Below are positions 10,152 through 20,127 of a stretch of DNA of 64,000 nucleotides, in pieces. The position numbers were made by a program, and so were the translations under genes. Position 1 is the stretch's first letter. Each line of letters begins with the position of its first letter. A model generated the notes under the pieces. That model did no database searches and was not told the DNA's origin. It saw only the letters and a list, made by a program, of their open reading frames with translations. The DNA is from Aricia agestis. Taxonomy: Eukaryota; Arthropoda; Insecta; Lepidoptera; Lycaenidae. The stretch covers positions 4,774,001-4,838,000 of the forward strand of contig NC_056408.1 of the NCBI RefSeq assembly GCF_905147365.1, written 5' to 3'.

Positions 10152-12316
10152 GACATAGAGCGATTAGTAAGGAGGGAATCGATAGGAAAAGGGAAAGGAA
10201 TTATAAAGGAAACAAAGGAAGGAAGTACAATGTAATATAGAGACAAACGAAGGAAAAACTACTAACTGCGGTAGTAAGGAGCTAATATTACAAAAGAAAT
10301 ACATGATAGGACAGACAATATAAAGGAACTTGTAGAAGAGCAGATTGAGGTGTTCGCTAATAAAGTAAATGATGAGGTAGCGCAGGAAACAAGAAAGGAT
10401 ACTTCTAAGGTAGTGGAGAGTTATGCCGCCAAGGCGGCGGCGGGGGGAGTAAAAACCCTACCGTCGGAGCCGAGGCCCATAACCGTCCACTCCTTAGTGG
10501 TAACGGACAAAGAAAATGACATGACAGGACAACAGATAGTGGATAGCGTAGGCAAAATAATAGAGGTAAGAAAGGAGGGTATAAAAGTAGAAAGGATAAG
10601 AAAAGGGAAAGGGAGGAAGGTAATAATAGGCTTTAGGGATAGAACAGAGAGAGACGAAGTAAGGAAAAAGATAGAGATATGTGCAAGGGATAAGTTCAAA
10701 GTGGAAATAGTGAAAAATAAGGACCCCCAGGTTTTCTGTATGGGGTGCTGAAGTCGAACACGGACGAAGACATTTGTGACGCAATCCGTGCTCAGAATAA
10801 GCACCTCATACAGCATATCCTGGATGGGGACGAGGACAGGATAAGAGTTAAATATCGAAAGCGTGGTGAGGATGCCCATACCGAGCACGTCCTGCTGGAG
10901 GTGTCTCCGGAGATATGGCTGTGCCTCACTAGAGAAGGCCGCGCATACATCGATATGCAGAAGGTGCGGGTCGCCGACCAGTCCCCCCTAATACAGTGCT
11001 CGCACTGTTTGGGGTACGGACACGGGAAGCGATTCTGCGCCGATATTGCTGCGGAAGTGAGGTGCGGCCATTGCTCCGGAACACACCATAAATCTCAGTG
11101 TGAAGGCTTCGAGGGGGGTACCGAGCCATGCTGCATTAATTGCAAGAAAAATAATTTAAACGCAAACCATGGCGCGTTCAGCCGAGAGTGCCCGATAAGA
11201 CGAAAATGGGAAGCCATAGCACGTGCGGCGGTATCGTATGATCCTGAAGATGATGCGTTCGTGGAACGTGCTGGCTCTACGAACGCACACGTAACGATAC
11301 TACGATACCGTCGCAGTACAGCTGCTAACAAAAATGTAGAGCCCGATAAGCGCCTAAAATAAACACAAAAAGTATTGTTAGTAGTAAATATGAATTTATG
11401 GCAGCAATAACCAAAATGTAGCAATGTAGTTAAAATATGTAGGTAAATGTAAAAATTTAATTGGATGAGTATATATGTATAATGTACGGTATAAAATATA
11501 TTTAAAAAGGTATGTAATTTTAACTAAAAGATATGGTACGAAAAAAAAAATTATATATATACATACACATACAAAAACAAAATACAAAACTACTTTGCAC
11601 TTATTTGATACAGCAAATATGGCAAATGTAAATAACGTATTGCAATAGAAAAGTTAGTAAGACTGTAGTATAATATTATAATGTTGTAGGTAGTATTTAA
11701 GTAAAATATGGTATATAGTTAAATATTTAGTATTGTCGACAATTATGGAATATATGTTATAGTATTATTGTATTGTTTAACTGCATTGTTTAATCTTAAC
11801 AACTCTGGCGCATCTGATCGGTCACTCTTGGCTGAATGTAAGAAAAATCTCCTATGAAAATTGTTATGGCCCACATTTGTATTTAAACTAGCAAATACCA
11901 GATAAGACCAGGCACATAAAACATAAAACAAGGTATATAATTATAAGTACAATATAAGTAAATAAATAATGTAAAATAAATGTATTAAATGTCTCTCAAT
12001 TTTAAATGTAATAAGTAAAAGTTGTGATAAAAATAAAAAACGATGTAAATTGAATTGTAAAGTTGAGTGTAAAATTAAATGTCAAGAAAACGTTAAATAT
12101 AAGTATTTAAATTGCAAAGTTGTGACAAGGATGGAAAAGTTATATGTATATTATGTATAAAAGGAATAATGTCTCTTACAAAATGTAAATATGTAGGTGT
12201 AAATAAAAACATGTATAATTGCTTAAAATACGAACATGTAATAAATAAACAAATGTAGAAATTGTCCCTTATCATGTAAGGGGGAACAAGAGGTCCCAAG
12301 TGAGGGGCCATAAAAA
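10152..12316 (+). mobile_element. ORF1-only LINE-like retroelement (half-LINE)
   Basis: A 2,165-bp insertion bounded by a perfect 14-bp target-site duplication AACCTGTATAATAT (10138-10151 and 12317-12330) and ending in A7, the hallmarks of target-primed reverse transcription. It holds a purine-rich 5' leader, a zinc-knuckle ORF1, and then about 950 bp of A-rich non-coding sequence. No endonuclease or reverse transcriptase reading is present, so it must have been mobilised in trans. Because the duplication brackets the whole unit, ORF2 was already missing when it inserted. The closest named analogies are mammalian HAL1 and Drosophila HeT-A; relationship to either is not implied. ORF1 resembles R1/I-group LINEs. 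Confidence 0.85.
10278..11362 (+). pseudogene. LINE ORF1 nucleocapsid-like protein, frameshifted
   Basis: A Gag-like RNA-binding protein of R1/I-type non-LTR retrotransposons. The frame is open from 10278 but has no in-frame ATG near its start (first candidate is GTG at 10350). It runs to a stop at 10749-10751 and resumes in another frame at 10745. Joining the two gives a continuous product, and the break falls in GGGG at 10742-10745, so one G seems lost. The second part has three cysteine-histidine motifs in order: CX2CX4HX4C (CSHCLGYGHGKRFC), CX2CX3HX4C (CGHCSGTHHKSQC) and CX2CX8HX6C. A segment reading DQSPLIQCSHCLGYGH is characteristic of this LINE class. It ends at TAA 11360-11362. It is non-functional as written unless the G-run is a sequencing error or supports programmed shifting. 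Confidence 0.85.
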
Positions 12317-12949
12317 AACCTGTATAATATTATAACCCATAGAAGCAGTTCTTTAAATATTTCAGCTTTAATCGTTAGGATTATAGCTGCCATCATGTTG
12401 TATAATGAATTACTAAAACAATCAATCTGCATTAAATGGATTCTTCATATTCGCCATGACGGTGCGATATTTTGTTAAGACGCTCTGCGGGGCTAAAATG
12501 GTAACTTTTAGCAATTCCTCTCAATCAATTCAGCGACGATATTACGAGCAATATCGTCGGTGATTCATCTAATTTTGTAAAACGTCCTACGTCAATGGCA
12601 ATTCAATTCATTAGCAGATTCATAATTGAAACTGTATTGCCATTCTGAAAAACATAAAAACGAAACGAAACGACCTGTTTTTTTTCTACATTTATTTATG
12701 ATTTTATGAATGATCCATGAAATATTTGATATAATTGTTATATTTTATGTATTAAACTGTACATTTATTGTATATTTGTTCATTAAAATCATTTTATAAC
12801 TAAAAACAAAATGTTGTTTAATAATTTCAACATAATATTCAAATATCGTTATATTTTCGTAAAGTTACTGCCGCAAGGGCATCTATGCCCATGTCGCAGC
12901 CGACTGGTTTAAATAGCCGTACAAAGGCCGTGCAAAGGGCTGCGCCCCC

Positions 12950-13101
12950 CGCCAAAACCAGCAATATTTCCGGACCTATATGACCTGCAAACCTTCAAGA
13001 AGAGAGCGTATTCCCTCTTAAAAGGCCGGCAACGCACCTGCAGCTCTTCTGATGTTGCGAGTGTCCATGGGCGACGGTAGTTGCTTTCCATCAGGTGACT
13101 C
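12950..13101 (+). pseudogene. CR1/Jockey-type LINE ORF2 C-terminus
   Basis: Plus-strand frame from about 12967 encodes FPDLYDLQTFKKRAYSLLKG and continues to SSSDVASVHGRR and TAG at 13078-13080. This is the C-terminal end of a non-LTR retrotransposon ORF2, downstream of the reverse transcriptase. The same peptide is read from the minus-strand LINE at 17.3 kb. The tail stops at CATCAGGTGAC without the usual A-tail. The same last codons form the 3' part of the SINE copies in this window. Confidence 0.75.
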
Positions 13102-13256
13102 ACGACTCACAAAATTACGCTCGTTTGGCCTCACTCTAAGGGTTCCTTGTTGACTACGGAACCCTAAAAAGTAGGTAAGCACAAATCATGCGAAAAAACT
13201 TTGGTGCTCGAAGTTGGGCTTTGAGTGAGATTTCGTGCGTCTACTAACATGAACGG

Positions 13257-13570
13257 AAGGTGTCGCGTCGAACTGGCATCGTTGCATACCAAAAATTACC
13301 GTTAAAAATATCAGTATTAATAACGTTATTTTTATACCTATAGGTATCTAAAAATGTTACCCACAGACTTGTATGAATATTAACGAAATGTGTCGCGTTG
13401 AACTGGCAACGTCGCATACCAGAAAATAACGATATTTTTTACCGGTAATAATAACGGCATTTTTTAAACTATATTTAAATGTTATGTTACCTACTAGATA
13501 TCGTTAAAAATATCGATAAGCTACCCTTATAAAAATAACGGTACGTAACGGTAATTTTTCTAGTAATCGA
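13257..13570. repeat. Imperfect tandem pair, period about 130 bp
   Basis: GGTGTCGCGTCGAACTGGCA near 13259 recurs as TGTGTCGCGTTGAACTGGCA near 13389; both units are rich in TAACGTTA-like and CGATA words. No coding frame. Confidence 0.5.
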
Positions 13571-13951
13571 TAACGTTATGAAGCCATGCTATATGCTGGC
13601 AACATTTTTTACTTTAGTCATGTTTGTATACAAACTTCAAAGTTTTGAAACCGACTTTTTAATTTTAAATTTCTTTAGTTAAACAATTTCTATAATGTAT
13701 TACGACATAAGAATAGTTCTATGATCAAAGATGACGTTTATAGTAACATTTGATGATTCTGCTATTTGACAGAAAAGCAATTCGGATTTATTGGACCATT
13801 TTTACGACTGTTCATAGAAAAATGTCAATCAAATGAATTGCTTAGTACGAATCAATAAATGAATTGCACGTTACGAGAAGTTTAAAAATGAATCGTAAAT
13901 GATTCATTGTATGATTCAACTAAGCGACCATTTTAGCCCCGCTGATGTAAT

Positions 13952-14031
13952 GGTCGGTTTACAATATTCCAATCCAGTAATCCAATCCAGCGCTGGATTG
14001 CTATTGAAATAATGTAAACGGGCACTTGAAT
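13952..14031. mobile_element. Very short MITE
   Basis: GGTCGGTTTACAATATT at the left against AATAATGTAAACGGGC at the right forms an inverted repeat around CCAATCCAGCGCTGGATTG. A piece of the same family lies near 8509-8540 and a looser one near 15245. Confidence 0.5.
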
Positions 14032-14039
14032 GCAATTAT

Positions 14040-14527
14040 GAGGATACACCAGGGGCGAGAGAAATTGAAATTAGGTATTTGAAAATGTATTGCTGTCTCA
14101 CCAATCTCAAGTCTCCCACCGCAGAGCGCGATAGAGACAACACGACAAAAGTTCTAATAAAAGAACAGAAAATCTTCGATTCGTTGTCCGCTGATTCCTT
14201 CTCCAAAACTTAACCGATTTAAGTACTTTTTTCATTAATAATTAAAGCAAGGCTTGAGCTGTGTTCCTATGTTTTATTTTTTTTTTTGTATATTTTAGCC
14301 AGTTTTGTTTTCTGGGTGTTTGAACACAGAGGAAAATCTTGCCATTTTTTTGGATTTTTGGACGTTCTTATCTTTTTTAATAATAAAATTATGAAAAAAA
14401 AGAAAACATAGGGACATGCTAATAGTGGCCATAGATATTCTGGAAAAAAATCATAACTCTACCGGCATTATCCAGGGAGGAAACAGGGGACAGCGTTTGT
14501 ATGGAAAAACGGCGGTGTGGACTCCTC
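14040..14527 (-). mobile_element. TTAA-flanked MITE, family K1
   Basis: Inverted relative of copies at 18567-19062 and 33756-34229. Right flank is TTAA (14528-14531); left flank has mutated to TTAT (14036-14039). Termini are GAGGATACACC and, at the other end, GGTGTGGACTCCTC. It has no transposase frame. TTAA duplication points to Kolobok- or piggyBac-like mobilisation; the GAG start fits Kolobok better than the C-start of typical piggyBac ends (inference). Confidence 0.75.
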
Positions 14528-14531
14528 TTAA

Positions 14532-15448
14532 GTGCATTTCAGTGCATTCCAGTAAGCCATAAGAAAGAATTACAGTAAGACAGTAATTTGAGAATCTTAT
14601 TCAAGTATCAATAACCCTTAAGTTTCAAAAGGTTTGAAGTTAAGGAGCTCCATAGTTTAATGATTTATCCGTAAAGATAGTAATTTATTTTTCCTCTAAC
14701 GAGCTATTGTCGAAATCACGAAGAGCCATTCAACTTCTAAAATTTTGGGACTCGTCCCGTGATATGGATAACTCTCTTAAGGGGGCGACTAACCCTAAAG
14801 TGTCGATTTTATAATTCATTTTTATACTTTAAAATAAGCCCCAAATTGTTTCATTATCTAAAATTAGATACTACATTATATTTACGAGAATTCGATCTGA
14901 GCAAAAACACGATATCTTAAAATTTTCTCGATAGAAAAAATCACATAGATGCATCTAATTTTCACGATTTTTTCATTTATTGCTATAACCGTGCATTGAA
15001 CTAAGTTAATATTTTAACACATTGTATAAAATTCTATCATTGAGAGATCGACCTAGCGGATTTTTTAAATGTTATTTATCGAATTTCTGAGAAAAAGCTA
15101 ATTTGGCGATGAATCCGTGTCGTTCCTAAATATTACTGAGGACAATTTTTATTTTCAAAAATCTTATATAAATTACCAATTATACGCCTCAAAGATAATA
15201 ATATAGTACTCATAACATAATAGAGTGGAAGGCGTATAGCTACTATAATATTATACTGGATTGGAAACACGTTTATTTATAGGTACTGGATTTCAGAATA
15301 CAGGCTGCATTATACTATCAGAGAAGTTTATTCATAGGCAGATGGCGGACCTACGTAATTTGGTCGCGTTACCCATCCGACAGAGAACAGCTAACATGGA
15401 ATTGATGTAATCCGACCAAATGACACAATTCCGTTCACAAAAATCCAT
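14532..15448. other. No gene recognised
   Basis: AT-rich sequence; no coherent coding frame, tRNA or long inverted repeat seen. Confidence 0.35.
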
Positions 15449-15675
15449 TAGCTTTGTCCACACTGTGCCTTTTTCTGTTCGTCAAGGGCATGCGTTCTAG
15501 CGCAGTCAACAGCGAACGTGAGGCATGCCCGCGACGCATGCCCTCTGACCGTATCCAAAACTTCAAAAATGACAATATTGGCGTTACGTTCCTTGACGCA
15601 TTCAAGTATTGAATGCGCCAATATGAAAGTTGGTGACGAAAATTGAAGATGAAAGTGCACAGTGTGGACATAGCT
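15449..15675. mobile_element. MITE, TAGCTTTGTCCACACTGTGC family
   Basis: Left end TAGCTTTGTCCACACTGTGC, right end GCACAGTGTGGACATAGCTA. Internal GCATGCC words and GAATGCGCCAA blocks are shared with copies at 27512-28035 and 39117-39291. The two overlapping minus-strand open frames here are by-products. No unambiguous target duplication. Confidence 0.7.
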
Positions 15676-15971
15676 ATTGGCATAGGCCATCTGTTAATGA
15701 AAATCAGCACCAGCGAAGAAATTAAAATATGATCTTTTAAAAAAAATACGCCTTCGCGATATTGAAAGTCCCAACCTGTTTTGCTATTCATAGTCTACTT
15801 AAATATAGAACAAAGGACCAATTTCAGGCACTCGCCTTATAAGCAGCTTACCATCTTATGAATACAGTTATTCAACTTCAAATTTGATGATACTTATTAA
15901 AGTTAATGCGGTTAGGAAAGAAGTGAATGAGGAAGAATCAAGGTCAACTGTCTAGGGGGCTATACAGACGA

Positions 15972-16102
15972 ACTGCAATCCAACCGCAAATTGCAGTTCA
16001 AGTGCAGTTTGAATGCAGTTGACACGACTGCAATAGAACTGCAAACCATTATCAACTGCCTTGAAACTGCACTTGAACTGCAATTTGCGGTTGGATTGCA
16101 GT
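15972..16102. mobile_element. MITE with 39-bp perfect inverted repeats
   Basis: 15972-16010 and 16064-16102 are exact reverse complements beginning ACTGCAATCCAACCGCAAAT; the interior repeats AACTGCA words. The outer sequence CTATACAGACGA / AGTATAGACCC suggests the element extends a few bases further. Confidence 0.8.
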
Positions 16103-16155
16103 ATAGACCCTAAGCATCACTTGCTCGAACAGTAATAACTAATAACTAATATGAA

Positions 16156-16350
16156 TCCGTACTAATATTATAATTATTGTGAAAGTGTGTCTGTCTGTCT
16201 GTTACCTCTTCATGCTTAAACCGCTGAACCGATTTTGCTGAAAATTGGTATGAAGATAATTTAAGTCCCGGGTAAAGACATATCACACTTTTTATCCCAA
16301 AAAATCCCGCGCCATAAACGAATTTTGACGGAGCTGCGGGCTTCATCTAA
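16156..16350 (+). mobile_element. Short Helitron-like element, family H1
   Basis: Starts TCCGTACTAATATT, carries GTGTGTCTGTCTGTCTG, AAACCGCTGAACCGATTTTG and TAAACGAATTTTG, and ends CATCTAA where other copies have CATCTAG. The hairpin before the end is eroded. Confidence 0.6.
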
Positions 16351-16653
16351 GTAGTACGAAATATAATTATTTTGCAACTTCTTCGGAAATTTTATGAACC
16401 TAAAACTTAACTTCCAAATTCCAACTTTTAATGACGGCGACGTATTGTTGAATTTGCAGCCGCAAGTTAGACATCACTTCGTGTCACTTCCGTGGAAGTT
16501 TCACAGCTATTTCGGACAATAATTTTGTGTACAAATACGGCAAGTTTACTGCAACATTTTGAACTAAATATTTCTCCATTATTCTAGGAAGCTAACAGTT
16601 TTAATAGGTTCGAATTTATCGTCATAATATTATGCTACCCGAATGCTCAGAGG

Positions 16654-16852
16654 TAAGTGTCTAAGCACATTAAGCCGAAAATACGCGGCCGAAGTTCGGC
16701 ATGATCGCTTGCAAGTTGCAATTCGCTACGCATACGCAATATAACGCAACGTAATTTCGGCACGGTGTGTCATCAGTAATTTAAAATATATTGCAGCCGT
16801 AATCATGCCGAACTTCGGCCGCGTTTTTTCGGCCTAGTGTGTTTAGACACTA
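16654..16852. mobile_element. MITE with about 50-bp inverted arms
   Basis: The left arm (GTGTCTAAGCACATTAAGCC...GGCCGAAGTTCGGCATGAT) is mirrored at 16802-16852. A relative at 18332-18518 carries the same GTGTCTAAACACACTATGCC terminus. No protein is encoded. Confidence 0.7.
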
Positions 16853-17737
16853 AGAGTACCTAATACATTAAGACAGGCTAGGACCGAAGCTTTTGGTAAT
16901 TATAGGTATGTAAATAGGTACTTTTGGTAATTATAGGTACCTACTTAGACTGTTTTAGTTTTATATAAAAAATTGAAAAAAACTCACTCAAATATAAATT
17001 AAGTAGTATTTTTTGTCAATATACCTAGGATTATTAATAATACCCGGCTTTTAATTGAGTTTTCATCAGAAGTTAGGAAAATCAAAGCGAAGTGACGGCC
17101 CCTAGTTAAAAGTTTTGCTTATAAACGGTTCAAATATTGATGTAGGGTCACAACTTAAATCAAGTTTGAGGAAAGGTGGTTTCGTTGACGTTGCATAATT
17201 TGTCCGTATTTTAATTAATATTTTCCGTCCAAAACCTCTAGACTTTGATCTGGTTTAGGTTTTTTTTTATTAAATAAGGGGGCAAACGAGCAAACGGGTC
17301 ACCTGATGGTAAGCAACTACCGTCGCCCATGGACACTCGCAACATCAGAAGAGCTGCAGGTGCGTTGCCGGCCTTTTAAGAGGGAATACGCTCTTTTCTT
17401 GAAGGTTTGCAGGTCGTATAGGTCCGGAAATACAACTGGTGACAGTTCGTTCCAGAGTTTTACAGTGCGCGGCAGAAAGTTACGCGAAAAACGCACTGTG
17501 GAAGACTGCTACTCATCAAGGTGATGAAGATGGTATGTTTTTCGCGTGGGACGATGGCGAAAAGTTGCAGGTGGTATGATTCCGAACAATTCCTCAGAGC
17601 ACTCCCCGTGATACAACCGATAGAGGATGCAGAGTGAAGCTACATCTCGGTGTGATTCCAAGGGGTCCAAGCTATTTGAAACACTATGGCAGTCAACAAT
17701 TCGAGCGGCCCTTCGTTGGATACGATCCAGAGAGAGC

Positions 17738-18207
17738 AATGAGCATTGTCCAAAAAAAATCACATGTACTTTTTATATTTTTTTTCGTTAAAATAGGGTA
17801 TTTTAAGAATATACTTAAATTAAATAATTTTGAAATTCATTGGCTAGTTTTTTCTCAATAAATTTTTTAAGTTTCGCTCTGACGTCATCATCAGCGGCTA
17901 ATTGACCTCTGTAGTGTTTTAAATTTCCTTTCAATCTTATTTATAATGGCTGGTTCGTCAAATGCAAGTTCTCATTATGTGAAAGCTGATACGAGAAGCT
18001 TACCAAAAGTTCGAAATGTAGTGTTGGTCGAATTTATTGCTAATTTAACGCCATTGAAGGTCAAACTAAGGTTAAACATATTTGTTCAAAAATATAGGTA
18101 ACTAATGGGTATTTTTTTCTTTTATACACAGAAAAACGATCACTGACCTTATTCCTCGAAATGTTTTTGTAATGAGCAAAATTTAAAAAAAATGGACAAT
18201 CCCCATT
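17738..18207 (+). mobile_element. MITE with AATGGGSATTGTCC ends and internal ORF
   Basis: Ends AATGAGCATTGTCC and GGACAATCCCCATT. It interrupts the LINE protein between GAPKYQ and LLSLDRIQ. A second copy is at 26408-26822. Comparing the flanks with the uninterrupted LINE reading suggests a very short (about 2-bp) duplication, which I cannot fix. Both copies keep a short ATG-initiated frame in the middle. Confidence 0.75.
17946..18101 (+). CDS. Small ORF carried by MITE (51 aa)
   Basis: ATG at 17946 opens a 51-codon frame starting MAGSSNASSHYVKADTRSLP and ending at TAA 18099-18101. The first 36 residues are the same, with one V/M substitution, in the second copy at 26612. After Thr35-Pro36 the two copies differ: this one has an extra segment ending in an intron-like stretch (AG|GTAACT at 18096-18102 and TTTTATACACAG near 18131). 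From memory the KADTRSLPKV opening resembles the N-terminus of arthropod SWIM/YqaJ-domain proteins; this is a suggestion only. No catalytic domain is included, so it may be a captured exon or a relic of the parent element's gene. Confidence 0.4.
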   Translation: MAGSSNASSHYVKADTRSLPKVRNVVLVEFIANLTPLKVKLRLNIFVQKYR

Positions 18208-18331
18208 GGTATTTTGGCGCCCCTGCCCAGGGATGAGAACAATATTCCATATGAGACCGAACCTGCGCCTTGTAGAGGTTTAGTTTTATTATCTCTGTCT
18301 TGCACGATAGATATTCTATCATTGGTTGTCT

Positions 18332-18518
18332 GTGTCTAAACACACTATGCCGAAGTTCCGCGGCGGAATTTCCGGTTGATTTCGCCTGCAATGTATTATA
18401 AATTACCGATGACACACCATGCCGAAATTACATCGCGTTATATTGTATGCGTTTGACATTGCTGACGTAATCATGCGGAATTTCTGCCGCAGAACTTCGG
18501 CATAGTGTGTTTGGACAC
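18332..18518. mobile_element. MITE, GTGTCTAAACACACTATGCC family
   Basis: Left GTGTCTAAACACACTATGCC, right GGCATAGTGTGTTTGGACAC. Second copy of the family at 16654-16852; here both CCGCGGCGGAATTTC and GAATTTCTGCCGCAG inner blocks are also inverted. Confidence 0.7.
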
Positions 18519-18566
18519 TTAGTTATGAGGGAAAAGGAATGGTCCTCGTATATCACGCGCTCTTAA

Positions 18567-19062
18567 GAGGAGTCCACACCGCCCTTTTTTCATACAAACG
18601 TTGTCCCCTGTTTCCTCCCTGGATAATGCCGGTAGAGTTATGATTTTTTTCTTGAATATCTATGGCCACTATTAGCATGTCCCTATGTTTTCTTTTTTTT
18701 CATAATTTTATTATTAAAAAAGATAAGAAGTAAGAACGTCCAAAAACCCAAAAAAATGGCCAGATTTTCCTCTGTGTTCAAACACCCAGAAAACAAAACT
18801 GGCTAAAATATACAAAAAAAATAAAACATAGGAACACAGCTCAAGTCAGTCTTGCTTTAATTCTTAATGAAAAAAGTACTTAAATCGGTTAAGTTTTGGA
18901 GAAGGAATCAGTGGACAACGAATCGAAGATTTTCTGTTCTTTTATTAGAACTTTTGTCGTGTTGTCTCTATCGCGCTCTGCGGTGGGAGATTTGAGATTG
19001 GTGAGACAGCAATACATTTTTAAATACCTATTTTCAATTTCTCTCGCCCCTGGTGTATCCTC
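18567..19062 (+). mobile_element. TTAA-flanked MITE, family K1
   Basis: TTAA at 18563-18566 and 19063-19066 brackets a 496-bp element starting GAGGAGTCCACACC and ending GGTGTATCCTC. It is the best preserved of three copies. Interior is AT-rich (CATAGGAACACAGCTCAAG, ATCGCGCTCTGCGGTGGGAG) with no coding frame. Confidence 0.85.
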
Positions 19063-19151
19063 TTAAGCGCTTAAAAATGTCGGAAGAGCTGGCTTAGTTT
19101 CAATAGAAATGGTAACCAGCACCTAATCATTGTAGAAACTAAACTAAGTAA

Positions 19152-19365
19152 CGCCTCCGTTGTCTAGTGGTTAAGAGCGTGGCTCTCGACTCGGAGGTCG
19201 TGGGTTCGATTCCCGCGTTGAAAACATGTTATTTCCAAGTTTGGTTAGGACAATGCAGGCTGATCACCTGATTGTCTGACAAGTAAGATGATCCATGCAT
19301 CGGATGGGCATGTAAAAAGGGTTCATTTCCCGTCTACAATAAATGGAGATAATATATAAAACTGA
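19152..19365 (+). repeat. tRNA-derived SINE
   Basis: A-box region TTGTCTAGTGGTTAAGAGCG and B-box GGTTCGATTCC with a good T-arm (CGTGGGTTCGATTCCCGCG), followed by a body CAGGCTGATCACCTGATTGT and a short 3' tail ATAAATGGAG. The acceptor arm does not pair, which rules out a functional tRNA. Related pieces are at 3.8, 20.4, 36.9 and 37.6 kb. Confidence 0.75.
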
Positions 19366-19727
19366 TGTTTTATTTGAATTATTCAAGAAAATATATTTTA
19401 GGAATCTTTCTAGGCTTATTCTTATTATTTATGTACAAATAAACTTTCATATAACAAGCGCGATAAATAAAAGATATTAAATTAGGAGTCTGATGACGTC
19501 ACATCCAAATCAGAATTACCGCAAAAGCGTTTTCGTCACTACAAATCCTATTTTCATAAAATCATATTTTCAAATCGACTTTATTTATCAATCATAAGCT
19601 TTTATTTGATGATAAGGTGAAATACGGTTTCCAAGTTCTACTAGAAATATGAATTTGTTCAATGTAATTGAATATAGGTCAAGTAGCCTATTACAATCAT
19701 TAATCTGTAATAGAAATAAACGACTAA

Positions 19728-19864
19728 CCGCCGTACTAAGAGCCGAATATTAACTGTAATTAAATGAAGATTGTGACATTGTTAATGTCATATTGACATT
19801 ATCTGTCAAACTCTTCATTAAATTGAAGTTCAATCTTCATTAAATGTTTTTTGCGGCAGTAAGA
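19728..19864. mobile_element. MITE, CCGCCGTACTAAGAG family
   Basis: Starts CCGCCGTACTAAGAGCCGAA and ends GCGGCAGTAAGA. The interior has nested inversions (AATGTCATATTGACATTATC, AATTTAATGAAG/CTTCATTAAAT). A diverged relative is at 43624-43735. Confidence 0.6.
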
Positions 19865-20127
19865 ATACTATCGAACCCTATGTAAACCTTTACCTTCTAA
19901 ACCTTATTGCCTGAAAGTTTGTTTATTGTACCTTTGTTTACCCGAATAATTTAAAATTTTACCTTCCGTTGTTAGAAATGCGATTCAAAAATGTTTTTTC
20001 GTTTAAACGCAATCGACGTTCTGTCAGGCGCAGATGGCGATTTACGGATTGTTCATTGTTGCTTATGCGTTGTTGTTGTTGTTTTCAAGTGATGCAGTAA
20101 ACATTGCAGTACTATTTGATGATAGAG

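Larger units (their letters stand above)
12485..13944. mobile_element. hAT-like element ends (CTGCGGGGCTAAAATGG)
   Basis: Left end CTGCGGGGCTAAAATGG and right end CCATTTTAGCCCCGCTG form a terminal inverted repeat; a shorter relative lies at 39388-39726. The flanks do not show a convincing 8-bp duplication. It encloses a LINE 3' fragment and a 130-bp tandem pair, so the interior is composite. Confidence 0.5.
17261..18320 (-). pseudogene. CR1/Jockey-type LINE ORF2 3' end, split by a MITE
   Basis: Minus-strand 3' end of a non-LTR retrotransposon with its short A-tail (complement at 17261-17268). Upstream of the MITE at 17738-18207 it reads LYKAQVRSHMEYCSHPWAGA (about 18275-18212). Downstream it resumes as LDRIQRRAARIVDCHS, then SSTVRFSRNFLPRTVKLWNE and YDLQTFKKRAYSLLKGRQRT, to TAG at 17317-17319. 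These are the C-terminal motifs of a LINE ORF2 protein, beyond the reverse transcriptase core. An in-frame TAG at 17509-17511 replaces what is usually a Trp codon. The LINE is 5'-truncated at about 18310-18330 next to another MITE. Its last codons and 3' UTR are identical in kind to the tail of the local SINEs. Confidence 0.85.

Noticed and set aside
10421..10888. 155-codon minus-strand frame, the longest single ORF in the window
   Set aside because: It is antisense to the LINE ORF1, whose zinc knuckles and frame continuity show the plus strand is the coding one.
18096..18131. Short intron (GTAACT...TACACAG) in the MITE ORF
   Set aside because: At about 33 bp it is too short for a typical insect intron; noted only as intron-like.
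19152..19225. Possible functional tRNA gene
   Set aside because: A- and B-boxes and T-arm are good but the acceptor stem does not pair and the sequence runs on into a SINE body.
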